From contig NZ_JBPZGY010000016.1 in NCBI RefSeq assembly GCF_051857535.1, positions 31,700 to 95,699 on the forward strand: DNA of 64,000 nt, read 5' to 3'. This DNA comes from Roseateles_B sp051857535 (GTDB lineage: Bacteria; Pseudomonadota; Gammaproteobacteria; Burkholderiales; Burkholderiaceae_C). The position numbers and the translations under genes are program-made. Position 1 is the first letter of the stretch, and each line of letters begins with the position of its first letter. Below, in pieces: positions 52,934 through 60,972 of this stretch. The notes beneath the pieces were generated by a model. The model saw only the letters and a list, made by a program, of their open reading frames with translations. It ran no database searches and was not told where the DNA came from.

Positions 52934-55900
52934 ATGATAACGCCCAAGAAGGAAAAGACAGGCGCGACGGGAAAAGCAGCCGGGCGGGCGGCTGCCAAGG
53001 GCGGCCAAGGGAGCCCGGCGCCGGCCAAGAAGCGCGGTCAGCAAAAGAGCGTTGCGAGCCCCATCTCGACGGGGGCGCGCGGCGTGCTGTTCGAACACCG
53101 GGTCCAGGCCACCCGGCTCTTGGCAATGTGCCTGGACATGCCCTGCTCGGGCGTCCCTGACAACTACTCAATCGTCAAAATCGCCTTCCAGGGGAGGGTG
53201 CTTGGACACAACACTGACGACGTGGTCCTGACGATCGCCTCACCGACGGGGGAGACCGGCACCGTGCGCACGCAGATGAAGCGCGCACTGACGCCGACGA
53301 CCAAGAACTCCACCTTCGAGGAGGCAGTCGGGTTGGCCTGGCTGGACTTCAAGCAGCCAGGGTTTCGGGCGGGTGTGGATTCGAACGTGATCGTCTACCA
53401 GAGCGCGAGTGCCAAGGCGATGGATGCTGCGGTAGAAGTGGCGCGCATGGCCAGTACGACCAGCGCTGCTTTGGACTGGCATACGAAGGTCCTCGCCCAG
53501 GGTTTCAGCAATGATCGCAACCGGGAGGCCTTCAAGGCGATCCAGGCGGCTGCGGAGCTGTACAACAAGGCCGAGGTTTCGCTCGAGGAACTGCATCAGT
53601 TCGTCGTGCACTTGAAGTTCTTGCATCACGACCTGGATTCGGACACCACCGCTGAAGTTGCAATGCAGAAGCTGGTGTTGGCGACGGCCTTCATTCCTAA
53701 CCCAGAAACCGGCCGCGTCTGGGCCCAATTGGTGCAAGTGTGTGCCGACCTAAACAGCACCGGCGGTGACATAGACCTGACCACCGTACAGCGCCATATT
53801 GGCCAGCAGCTCGCGGCCACGTTTCATACGGCGCGGGTCATGCGCAAGCAGCGCGAGTCCGGCCAGATTCACTTCGCCTTCCCGGCTGCAGCAGGGAAGG
53901 GCGGCGCTACTACGCCATTCCTGGGTTTCCAGCCGGGGCTGAGTAGCAGCGTACCTCAGGCGAGTCCAAGCTACATGGAGTCTGCACCGGCCGGCCGCCC
54001 AAGTTCTCCCAACAAGATCGTGGCTCGCCACTTGGAGAGCATCGACGGCCTGAGAAAGGATTGCCGCTTTGCTGACGCGATGGCTCAACTCAAGGTGCTT
54101 GGCCAGGATATGGGGGACTTCGATGACCACCAGCGGGCGCTGTGGTACTGGCTGCGTGGCATGTCGCGCTGGCACCTGGACAAGGAGCCGGTGGCCGCAG
54201 CGGACGATCTCATTAAGGCGGCAAGTCTGTGTGACGACGAGGACAAGCTCGCGGCGGCCCGGATTCGGGGCCTGTTCCTCAAGAAGCAGGTAGACGAAGC
54301 CCTGACCTCGGGCAAGCAGGCCATGGAACGGTTCCCCGAATCATTCGTTGTTTGGGCGGCTTACACGAACGCGCGCGTACTTAGCGGCGAGCAACTCACT
54401 CCTGACGATATTCCCAGCGAGCATGCGGGCAAGGCTCTCGCGTGGCACCTGATTGCGGCGGCGCAGGAACGTTCCGGTGACGTCACCGCCGCCTACGAGA
54501 GCGCCAGGACGGCGCTGACGAAGGAAGAGGTCACCTTCTTTACAAAGGAGATGTTTCTGCGGTACGCCCTGCAATTGGTCTCGGACGATGGCTTGGCGCT
54601 GGGGTATCGGATGCTCTCGCCCGAGAAGCATGCGCGCCTAGAAGCGGCAATCGATGCGTTTTCTGACCGAGCGAAGTCTCTGTGGTCGGTGCAGAGCCCA
54701 GTGGCTCAGGCCGCGGCCCTTACGCACCTGGGCTACGCCTACATCCTGACCAGACGCCCCGGTGAGGCATTGGCGCTCATCGAGGAGGTGCGCGCGCGTG
54801 GCGCTCCGAGTGATGCGTCGCTGTATGGCGTCGAGATTGAGGCTCTGCGTGACGCGGGCCGCGGCCAGGAAGTGCTCACCAAGTTCGAGTCGCTGCTATC
54901 CGAGTTGCCCGACGAGGCGTTGATCGCCTACGCGCAGATCGCCGCCGTTGCCAAAGATATGACCAGGGTGGAGGCCGCGGAGGCCGAAGGAGCGCGCAGA
55001 ACCGGACGGCCGGACGCAGAGCGCCTGCAGAACGCGTTGCGATTGATGCGCTGGAACGTCCTGATGATGCAGTGTCGAGGCGCGGAGCTGCGCATGGAGG
55101 TTGCCTCGGCGGCTATCACGCCTGCGAGCTCGTCGATCCCGGATCTGGTGTTTGCTGCACGAGCGCATCTCGCCCCTGGTGGCGACAAGGCACTGGCCGA
55201 GCAGATGGTGGATCGGGTCGCGGCGCTGTGCACGGGTGGCACCCGCCCTGAGGACGCGCATATCGGGGCCAGGCTGCTGTTGCACCGTCAGCGCTATGAC
55301 GCCGCGGCCCAGGTCTACGCCGGTATCCTCCCGTCAACCTCGTTCTCCGAGCTGCATTCAGACCTACTCTTTTGCTACATGATGACTGGCCAGCGCGCCA
55401 AGGCTCGCAATCTGCTGGAATCCATGGCGCCTGAGTGGAAGCAGTCTGAGGCCGCACGCCACATCGCGATCGAAATGGCTCAGCACGCCGGCGACTGGCC
55501 GTTGGTAGCGGACCTCGCAGAGATCGAAGTCGCTGCAGCACCGAAGCAAGCCACAAGCTGGCTCCTGCGCATCATGGCGGCAGCCAGTATGGGCTCCAAG
55601 GGCCTCGATACCGTGATCGGCCAAGCACCGGAAGAAGTGGACGGCTCGCTCCAGGAGATAGGGCGGCTGGCAGCCGCCGAGATGCGTCATGGGCATGTCC
55701 CCAAGGGGCTTCGGCGGATCTATCGCTTCAGGCGACAGCGAATGGGCGATGTGGAAGCCGCGGCCCTGCACTTGACTGCGGTGTTTCTGCTGGAGACCGC
55801 CTTACCGGAGCTTGAAATCGTTCCTGAGGTTGTCGGCCCAGGAACGTCGGTGGAACTGATCGACGACGAAGGGAACCAGCGCTGGTTGACCATCGACCCG

Positions 55901-57487
55901 GAGGGCTGCAGCGGGCTGCCACCCACCGATGAGTTCGTTTGTCACAAGGATGCTGCTGCCACGCGCATGGAGGGCCTGCGCCTCGGCGAGTCCTTTGAGA
56001 TGCCGCAGCCATTTAGCGAACCCAAGAAGTACCGGGTGGCGCAGCTGCAGTCGGCTCACCGCCGGCTGATCGAGAACTCGCACAATGCCGTCAATACGGC
56101 GCTCAGCCCACCGAGGAGCATGGCAGCCATGTCGCTTCGGACCGGCGAGGACGGAACGCTAGACCTGACGGGCATTCAGCGTCAGCTGCAGCAGCGGGTC
56201 GACTTCGCCAACGAGACGATGGACTTCTACCTGAAGCACTCGGCGACCCTGGGCATCCTGGCCCGCCGTCTCGGCCGCGACGTGATCGACGTTGTACGCG
56301 GTTGGCCGAGCACTGGACCGAAGCTTGCAGTTGGAGCGGGCTCGCAGGGGTACACAGAGCTGCAGGGGCTGTTGACGTCACAGACTCCCTGGGTAGTCGA
56401 CCTCACGATGCTGACTGAACTAGCAACGCTGAATCATCTGGAAGTGCTACAGCTTCTGCCGAAGGTCATCGTCGCTCCGGCAACGCGCGACGCCGTCGCA
56501 GCCAAGCTTGAAAGCACAGCGGCGTTCCGCCGGTCCGGGGCCCTGTTCACCCATGATGGGCAGATTGGGTTCCGCGAAGACACAGAGCAGGATTGGCGCC
56601 GGGAGAGAGAGTTCCTCCAGTCGATCGCCCAGGCCATTGAGGACCATTGCACCGTCTTGCCCGCATACGGTCCCAGCGTTGTCGAACCGAACCTCGTTCA
56701 AATCAGCAAGGTGCTCAGCGCCGAAGAGTACTCCGTGCTGCTGCTTTGCCTTGAGCACGGAGCGGTCCTACTGACGTTGGACGATCGACTCCGAAAGCTG
56801 GCGCACTGCTTCGAAATCAACTCGGCTTGGTTGCAGCAACTGCTCATTCACGTTGCGCACGAGGGCAGAATCACGACCCTGGACTATTCCCTGGCCGTAA
56901 TCAAGCTGATGCTTTGGCGGCGGACCTTCGTGGCGCTCACAGTCCACGACCTGACGGCCATGATGGACCAGGGCGACAACTGGCTGACGATCGGCGTCAA
57001 TGGCCTCAGGGACTATCTGGTCGATCCCGTGGTCGCGTTCGACACCGCTGCCCCGGTGATCGTGCGGTTCATTGGATGGCTCTACTGTCGAGGCAACTGT
57101 GAGCTGGGTGTTGCGCTCGAACTCATCGAATACCTCGTTGAGGCCCTGCTACGCCATCCGGACTGCCCCGCCGATTGGGTGATAACTTGCACCATGGCGC
57201 TGTGGAAGGAACTGGCAATGGATGGGTCCGACAGGGAAGACCAGCTCTGTGTCTCAGAGTTCGTGCGCCGCGCGTCCGCGCGGACCAAGTATCAGATGAA
57301 GGCCGTGACTGTAAAGGCGAAGGTGCTGCACTTCATGCCTATGCCCCGGTTTGTCTCTGGTGCGATCGCCGAGGCTGAGCCGGTGGCGAGGGAGGAGGTA
57401 CAGGACGAGAAGAGGGCGAGCAGGCTCAGCGAGATGTCGCCCACAGCCCCCACCGAAGGTAGGGCGCCGAGTGCACCGGAACTCTAG
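52934..57487 (+). CDS. Giant protein: PD-(D/E)xK-like nuclease, helical repeats, PIN-like domain
   Basis: A 1,517-residue protein with an AGGAGG site. Residues 1-45 are a basic, disordered tail. Residues about 46-140 show a pattern like Cap4/DUF4297-type nucleases: ARGVLFEHR (Glu54), NTDDVVLTI (Asp95/96) and RTQMKR (Gln114-x-Lys116). Residues about 350-1,000 are TPR-like helices. Residues about 1,150-1,300 look like a PIN domain: PWVVDLTMLTELATLNHLE (Asp1156) and VLLTLDDRLRKLA (near 1,282). No Walker A motif was found. The context (island cargo, IS and attC debris) suggests genome defence. Domain calls are by motif reading only. Confidence 0.7.
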   Translation: MITPKKEKTGATGKAAGRAAAKGGQGSPAPAKKRGQQKSVASPISTGARGVLFEHRVQATRLLAMCLDMPCSGVPDNYSIVKIAFQGRVLGHNTDDVVLTIASPTGETGTVRTQMKRALTPTTKNSTFEEAVGLAWLDFKQPGFRAGVDSNVIVYQSASAKAMDAAVEVARMASTTSAALDWHTKVLAQGFSNDRNREAFKAIQAAAELYNKAEVSLEELHQFVVHLKFLHHDLDSDTTAEVAMQKLVLATAFIPNPETGRVWAQLVQVCADLNSTGGDIDLTTVQRHIGQQLAATFHTARVMRKQRESGQIHFAFPAAAGKGGATTPFLGFQPGLSSSVPQASPSYMESAPAGRPSSPNKIVARHLESIDGLRKDCRFADAMAQLKVLGQDMGDFDDHQRALWYWLRGMSRWHLDKEPVAAADDLIKAASLCDDEDKLAAARIRGLFLKKQVDEALTSGKQAMERFPESFVVWAAYTNARVLSGEQLTPDDIPSEHAGKALAWHLIAAAQERSGDVTAAYESARTALTKEEVTFFTKEMFLRYALQLVSDDGLALGYRMLSPEKHARLEAAIDAFSDRAKSLWSVQSPVAQAAALTHLGYAYILTRRPGEALALIEEVRARGAPSDASLYGVEIEALRDAGRGQEVLTKFESLLSELPDEALIAYAQIAAVAKDMTRVEAAEAEGARRTGRPDAERLQNALRLMRWNVLMMQCRGAELRMEVASAAITPASSSIPDLVFAARAHLAPGGDKALAEQMVDRVAALCTGGTRPEDAHIGARLLLHRQRYDAAAQVYAGILPSTSFSELHSDLLFCYMMTGQRAKARNLLESMAPEWKQSEAARHIAIEMAQHAGDWPLVADLAEIEVAAAPKQATSWLLRIMAAASMGSKGLDTVIGQAPEEVDGSLQEIGRLAAAEMRHGHVPKGLRRIYRFRRQRMGDVEAAALHLTAVFLLETALPELEIVPEVVGPGTSVELIDDEGNQRWLTIDPEGCSGLPPTDEFVCHKDAAATRMEGLRLGESFEMPQPFSEPKKYRVAQLQSAHRRLIENSHNAVNTALSPPRSMAAMSLRTGEDGTLDLTGIQRQLQQRVDFANETMDFYLKHSATLGILARRLGRDVIDVVRGWPSTGPKLAVGAGSQGYTELQGLLTSQTPWVVDLTMLTELATLNHLEVLQLLPKVIVAPATRDAVAAKLESTAAFRRSGALFTHDGQIGFREDTEQDWRREREFLQSIAQAIEDHCTVLPAYGPSVVEPNLVQISKVLSAEEYSVLLLCLEHGAVLLTLDDRLRKLAHCFEINSAWLQQLLIHVAHEGRITTLDYSLAVIKLMLWRRTFVALTVHDLTAMMDQGDNWLTIGVNGLRDYLVDPVVAFDTAAPVIVRFIGWLYCRGNCELGVALELIEYLVEALLRHPDCPADWVITCTMALWKELAMDGSDREDQLCVSEFVRRASARTKYQMKAVTVKAKVLHFMPMPRFVSGAIAEAEPVAREEVQDEKRASRLSEMSPTAPTEGRAPSAPEL

Positions 57488-57497
57488 GCCGGGCACG

Positions 57498-57886
57498 CAC
57501 AGCAGGCTCTGTTGCTCGACGCTCTTGACAGGAACAAAGCGCATGTGGGGACGGCTCGCCGCCTCGCAGATAGCCGCTGCGTCGTTGGCGTCGTTCTTGC
57601 CGCAGTGGCCCTCGGCGCGATAGGGGGCGGCCAGGTGGGCCGAGATGGTGCGGGCATCCAGCCCCATCGCACGCAGGGCCCGGGCCCAGTGGTGTGCGCT
57701 AGAGCTGACCTCCATCACCACCATGCAGCCGGCCTGCAGCAGCGCACACCAAGCCAGGAACTTGTCGCGGGCCAGCGCCCGGTTCGTCAGCACTTGGCCA
57801 CCGCCGTCAACGGCGTGCACCTGGATGACTCGCTTAGAGAGATCCACGCCTACGCGCACCGCTGGAACTTGGGTATTCTTGTCCAT
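57498..57886 (-). pseudogene. IS110/IS1111-family transposase, 5' fragment
   Basis: The first about 130 residues of an IS110-type transposase: RVGVDLSKRVIQVH (first Asp), VVMEVSSSAHHWARAL (Glu) and GKNDANDAAAI (Asp pair), the DEDD catalytic domain. Homology stops at KSVEQQSLLCV, where the frame runs into the 3' end of the giant gene. The C-terminal Ser domain is missing, so it is inactive. Its start lies about 90 bases from an attC-like site, which fits the IS1111-attC group. Confidence 0.8.
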
Positions 57887-57962
57887 GGACTTCCCCTTTC
57901 AACATGGCTGCAGATTGATGATCGACACCACCAATCTTGGCGCTTTGACGCCGTTGCCTGAA

Positions 57963-57976
57963 GGTGGGAAGTCCCT
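57963..57976. repeat. Probable IS end; 14-base match to 59551-59564 (inverted)
   Basis: GGTGGGAAGTCCCT lies about 77 bases upstream of the transposase start, where the end of an IS1111-type element is expected. Its exact reverse complement, AGGGACTTCCCACC, is at 59551-59564. The pair brackets the three-gene membrane operon. Confidence 0.5.
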
Positions 57977-58042
57977 TCGTATTCCATTGCAGCCGACCCT
58001 GGCCGGCTGCGCCGGCCGGTCGGCTGAATTCCAACGTTAGGC
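57977..58042 (+). other. Integron attC-like site, R'' box lost
   Basis: CAGCCGACC (57990-57998) and GGTCGGCTG (58018-58026) form perfect arms around GGCCGGC-TGC-GCCGGCC. GAATTCCAAC follows, then the R' box GTTAGGC (58036-58042) of the GTTRRRY type. The layout matches integron cassette attC sites. The expected 5' R'' box is replaced by the IS end. The next gene starts 36 bases downstream, as in a cassette. Confidence 0.65.
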
Positions 58043-58077
58043 CTCAGAATCACAAGTCCCAGGCTCTCACCCTGCAT

Positions 58078-58479
58078 ATGAAATTTTCAAAGAGCAAGTG
58101 GCTCGCGTATACCTTTCTCGTCGGTCTAATTCCCGTGCTCACCCGGCTTCTGGCATGGGCCACAACGACGAACGGGGTTGTTAGCCCACTTGTCGCGACT
58201 GACTTCGTTGCCTTCGGTCTTGTTCTGCACATCTCGGTTATCAACGAGTTGGAGCACCTCCCCGCAAAAGAGAAAGACTGGCGAACGATTCAAAATGGCA
58301 CGTCGCTGATATTTATCACGCTGTACAGCGCGCTGTACGCAATAACTATTATTGGCGAGAAGAGTGTTAATCTTATTGACTCGACTGTGATGTTAAGAAG
58401 CAGCATGATCTTTGCGGGCGTTTCATCACTACTAAGTCTGTCGGTCTTCCATCGGCTGTCAAAGGCGGGTGCAAGATGA
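58078..58479 (+). CDS. Polytopic membrane protein of a three-gene cassette operon
   Basis: A 133-residue protein with about four hydrophobic helices (YTFLVGLIPVLTRLLAWA, TDFVAFGLVLHISVINEL, LIFITLYSALYAITIIG, IFAGVSSLLSLSVF). GC is clearly lower than in neighbours. The first gene after the attC-like site, its stop overlaps the next start (ATGA). No family recognised. The longer upstream frame runs through the attC-like site and was not used. Confidence 0.7.
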   Translation: MKFSKSKWLAYTFLVGLIPVLTRLLAWATTTNGVVSPLVATDFVAFGLVLHISVINELEHLPAKEKDWRTIQNGTSLIFITLYSALYAITIIGEKSVNLIDSTVMLRSSMIFAGVSSLLSLSVFHRLSKAGAR

Positions 58480-58601
58480 ACGCCCTTCTATACGTACTCA
58501 CTGGGTTGGCTGTGATTTTGGGGGGTGGGGTCGTTATATGGTCGTTCTTGGATACCAGGAAAAGGTATTACGAAGAATATCGGAATAGGAAATCAAAATG
58601 A
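58476..58601 (+). CDS. 41-residue single-pass membrane peptide
   Basis: A short gene (MNALLYVLTGLAVILGGGVV, then a charged tail with KRYYEEYRNRKSK). One membrane helix is followed by a basic cytoplasmic end. ATGA overlaps on both sides couple it to the flanking genes, which strongly supports translation despite its size. Function unknown; it probably belongs to a membrane complex with the neighbours. Confidence 0.65.
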   Translation: MNALLYVLTGLAVILGGGVVIWSFLDTRKRYYEEYRNRKSK

Positions 58602-59524
58602 TCAGAAGCATCCTGTATCTCGACGAGAACAAAATGTACTCAATGTCCTCTCAGATATTTGAGGGGTTGACTGAGTATGTTCTGAAGGAGGTCGCCGCAA
58701 CAAGAGAGGACGCTGAAGAGCAAAAGGGGCCCGTCGGGAGCGGTAGAGTGATGGCCGATGCCATGAAACTGACAGAGCGGTCAGTCGAAAAGAGGTTCTT
58801 GCATGATCACTCACTGGCGCTATTTGAAACCAGACTTGCCGAGCTTGATCTGGTTCAGCACGTAGACTCGCCGGTCGCCGAGGGGTTGGTGATCAGTAAG
58901 TCTTTCGTGCGGGCAAGTGCCCGAGCCAATTTCATCGACGCGGCGAAGATAACCTCCATGCTCGGTTCCTTCAATGAAATTGGCGAAGCGCTTGCACATG
59001 TCACCAAGTATTCTGATATTGAAGCTGCACGTCAGGAAATCCAAACGATTAAAGATTCGGCGAAGGACAAGGCTCGGCTCGCAGAATTTCGTAAACTCGA
59101 AAAGAAGTTAACGGATACCGCCGAAATCGCGAAGCAAGTAGGGCTCTATCAAGACCCGAAGTTCTTGAAGCACCTGGCCCTTGTTACCGAGTTCGGTTTC
59201 TCTGACCAACTTGAAATACAGCAGCGCATTGGAGAGCGCTTGTTCTCCGCCTGTCTGAAGCGTGAATGCCTCCGCGAGCCCGAAGACTTGATCATCCGTA
59301 AGTACTCGAGAAAGACGGAGCAGTCTCTGGTTGTTCTTGGTGTCGTCACTCAGTCTCGACAGGCGACCGAAGTGATAGATGACCAAGTTGTCCCCGAAAA
59401 TATGAGCATGAAAGAGGCAGTAACGAATATGGTCAACCACATCGCTGCAATCGAGGGCTCGTTGGCAGGGAAGACATCCTACGAAGTGGTCATTGATCCA
59501 ATTGCGGTCTACGTCACCTTATAG
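58598..59524 (+). CDS. Soluble protein, DUF6414-like (N-terminal YLDE...SQIFEG)
   Basis: A 308-residue protein beginning MIRSILYLDENKMYSMSSQI followed by FEGLTEYV. This recalls a poorly described family (DUF6414-like) with a YLD...K...SQ...EG start. The middle is helical with a probable coiled coil (KDKARLAEFRKLEKKLTDTA). The C terminus is a small alpha/beta region (SLVVLGVVTQSRQA, YEVVIDPIAVYVTL). It is coupled to the 41-residue peptide by ATGA. It has low GC and may be the cytoplasmic effector or sensor of the operon (inference). Confidence 0.7.
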   Translation: MIRSILYLDENKMYSMSSQIFEGLTEYVLKEVAATREDAEEQKGPVGSGRVMADAMKLTERSVEKRFLHDHSLALFETRLAELDLVQHVDSPVAEGLVISKSFVRASARANFIDAAKITSMLGSFNEIGEALAHVTKYSDIEAARQEIQTIKDSAKDKARLAEFRKLEKKLTDTAEIAKQVGLYQDPKFLKHLALVTEFGFSDQLEIQQRIGERLFSACLKRECLREPEDLIIRKYSRKTEQSLVVLGVVTQSRQATEVIDDQVVPENMSMKEAVTNMVNHIAAIEGSLAGKTSYEVVIDPIAVYVTL

Positions 59525-60019
59525 CTTGCTGCTGCGACCTAGCCATCTACAGGGACTTCCCACCGCGTCAACACCGTCTCATTGAATTCCCCCGCAAGAC
59601 CTGACCCCGATTGATCTGGATTGCACACGCCGACTCGGACGAAGGGCTGAACAGAGAACGGACTGCCACTCTACAGACGGCCTTGTTGCAGTCGCCGGCA
59701 GGTGCGCTGGCTCTGCGGACCCAGACACGAACCGCTCAGCAGGGCTCCATTCCATTCGCGTGGACTGGGTCCGAAGACCACTTGCCACTGACCAGCCCCC
59801 TCCCAGCCGTACCAACGTAAAGGTAGTGAAGTCCGTCAACAAGGAGAATGACGTCCTTTGATCTCCGCCAAGCAACATCTCGCGGGCCAGGGCTGAGGCG
59901 CAATCAAGAGGGTTGTCGTACAGCTGGGTCAGCCGCGGCGTCATCGAGCCTGATATATCGGACGGTTTGCAAGAGGCGCATCTGCACAATAGGCCGCACA
60001 TTGACAGGGGAGGGGCCAA
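59525..60019. other. Gene-free stretch with IS end and 50-base repeat
   Basis: No supported gene in 495 bases. It contains AGGGACTTCCCACC (59551-59564), the inverted match of the IS end at 57963. The 50 bases 59791-59840 are an inverted copy of 52263-52312 (47 of 50 identical). Minus-strand frames here are not supported by codon bias. Confidence 0.5.
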
Positions 60020-60793
60020 GTGGCTGGCGAAGAGAACGTTGTTGAGATGGCGATCATGATGGCGTTGCAGGAGTACTGCCGAGGCAGAAATTTGCAGCAG
60101 TTCAGGCCAGTTCCACGCCAGCAAGGCGAGGCACTCCGCCAGTACTGCGGCGACCTTTTTGGCTTGATGGACGGTGCTGACCTCATCGCCCTCGAAATCA
60201 AGGAGCTGGATGTCGCATCGGGACGGCTGAAGGCGTTCAATACTGATCAGCACGAAGCAGCCAAGCGATTCGAAAGCCTGAAAGTTCCGCTTGCGTACGC
60301 GTATAACTCGGTGGAGGTCGACGAACTCGCGTACCACCAATATCCCCAGCCCGCGGGCTGGGCGGCAAAGACTTTGGCTGCGATCAAGCGTTCAACTCCG
60401 ACGCCCTTGCCTGGGCCTATGCCTGACCAGCAGCAGCATGAAACGCTGCTGGATTGGTTAAACGGCAAACATGGCACGGACGGCGCCAAGCTATTCGGTC
60501 GCTTGCACGGAAAGATCAAGTCAACGAGGCAGCTCAGGAACGGCGTCCTCGTGCTGCTGTACTCTGTGAAGCAGAGCACCCTGGCCACCATGACCGAGCG
60601 GGACGTAGTCGCGGTCCTCAAGCAACTCGAGCAGGCGCGGCTGGGACCTAAGCAGCAGGTGAACCTGGCAACAATCCTCGCCGAAAGCGCCGCGGTCTTC
60701 AACGCTTTCCAACCTCCACAGCCCCCAGCTCCTCCAGGGCAGTCGGGCAGCGGGCCATCAAATTCGCCACGGCCCCCTGGCTTTCGCAGGTAG
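60020..60793 (+). CDS. Predicted PD-(D/E)xK-like protein
   Basis: A 257-residue protein. The N-terminal 110 residues look like a PD-(D/E)xK nuclease core: Glu in EENVVEMAIMMALQEYCRG, then FGLMDGADLIALEIKELD with D...E-x-K. A helical middle and a disordered Pro/Gly/Ser-rich tail (PPQPPAPPGQSGSGPSNSPR) follow. It lies directly before the second attC-like site, as the gene of a cassette would. A role in defence is inferred from context; other uses of the fold are possible. Confidence 0.6.
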   Translation: MAGEENVVEMAIMMALQEYCRGRNLQQFRPVPRQQGEALRQYCGDLFGLMDGADLIALEIKELDVASGRLKAFNTDQHEAAKRFESLKVPLAYAYNSVEVDELAYHQYPQPAGWAAKTLAAIKRSTPTPLPGPMPDQQQHETLLDWLNGKHGTDGAKLFGRLHGKIKSTRQLRNGVLVLLYSVKQSTLATMTERDVVAVLKQLEQARLGPKQQVNLATILAESAAVFNAFQPPQPPAPPGQSGSGPSNSPRPPGFRR

Positions 60794-60810
60794 CGTAAGC
60801 CCAGCCCGTC

Positions 60811-60867
60811 ATTGCAGCCGACCTGCGTGAGCTTCGCTGGCTGGTTGGTTGAATTTCGACGTTGATC
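60811..60867 (+). other. Second, decayed attC-like site
   Basis: ATTGCAGCCGACC repeats the first site exactly (57986-57998). CAGCCGACC (60815-60823) pairs with GGTTGGTTG (60843-60851) allowing two G-T pairs. TTGAATTTCGAC then leads to GTTGATC (60861-60867), an imperfect R' box. The R'' side is not clear. Confidence 0.5.
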
Positions 60868-60972
60868 GGCAGCTTTCGGGCGCCGAGTTCGGGGAAGCGA
60901 GAGACCGCACCCGCTGCAGAGCCGCCATCCGGTCAGGACCGGTGCGGCGGTCAGTGCTGGCAAGCGCGACGG

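Noticed and set aside
59579..60340. Minus-strand frame of 253 codons
   Set aside because: Its right half mirrors the plus-strand 257-residue gene, and its left half crosses the 50-base repeat and shows no codon bias.
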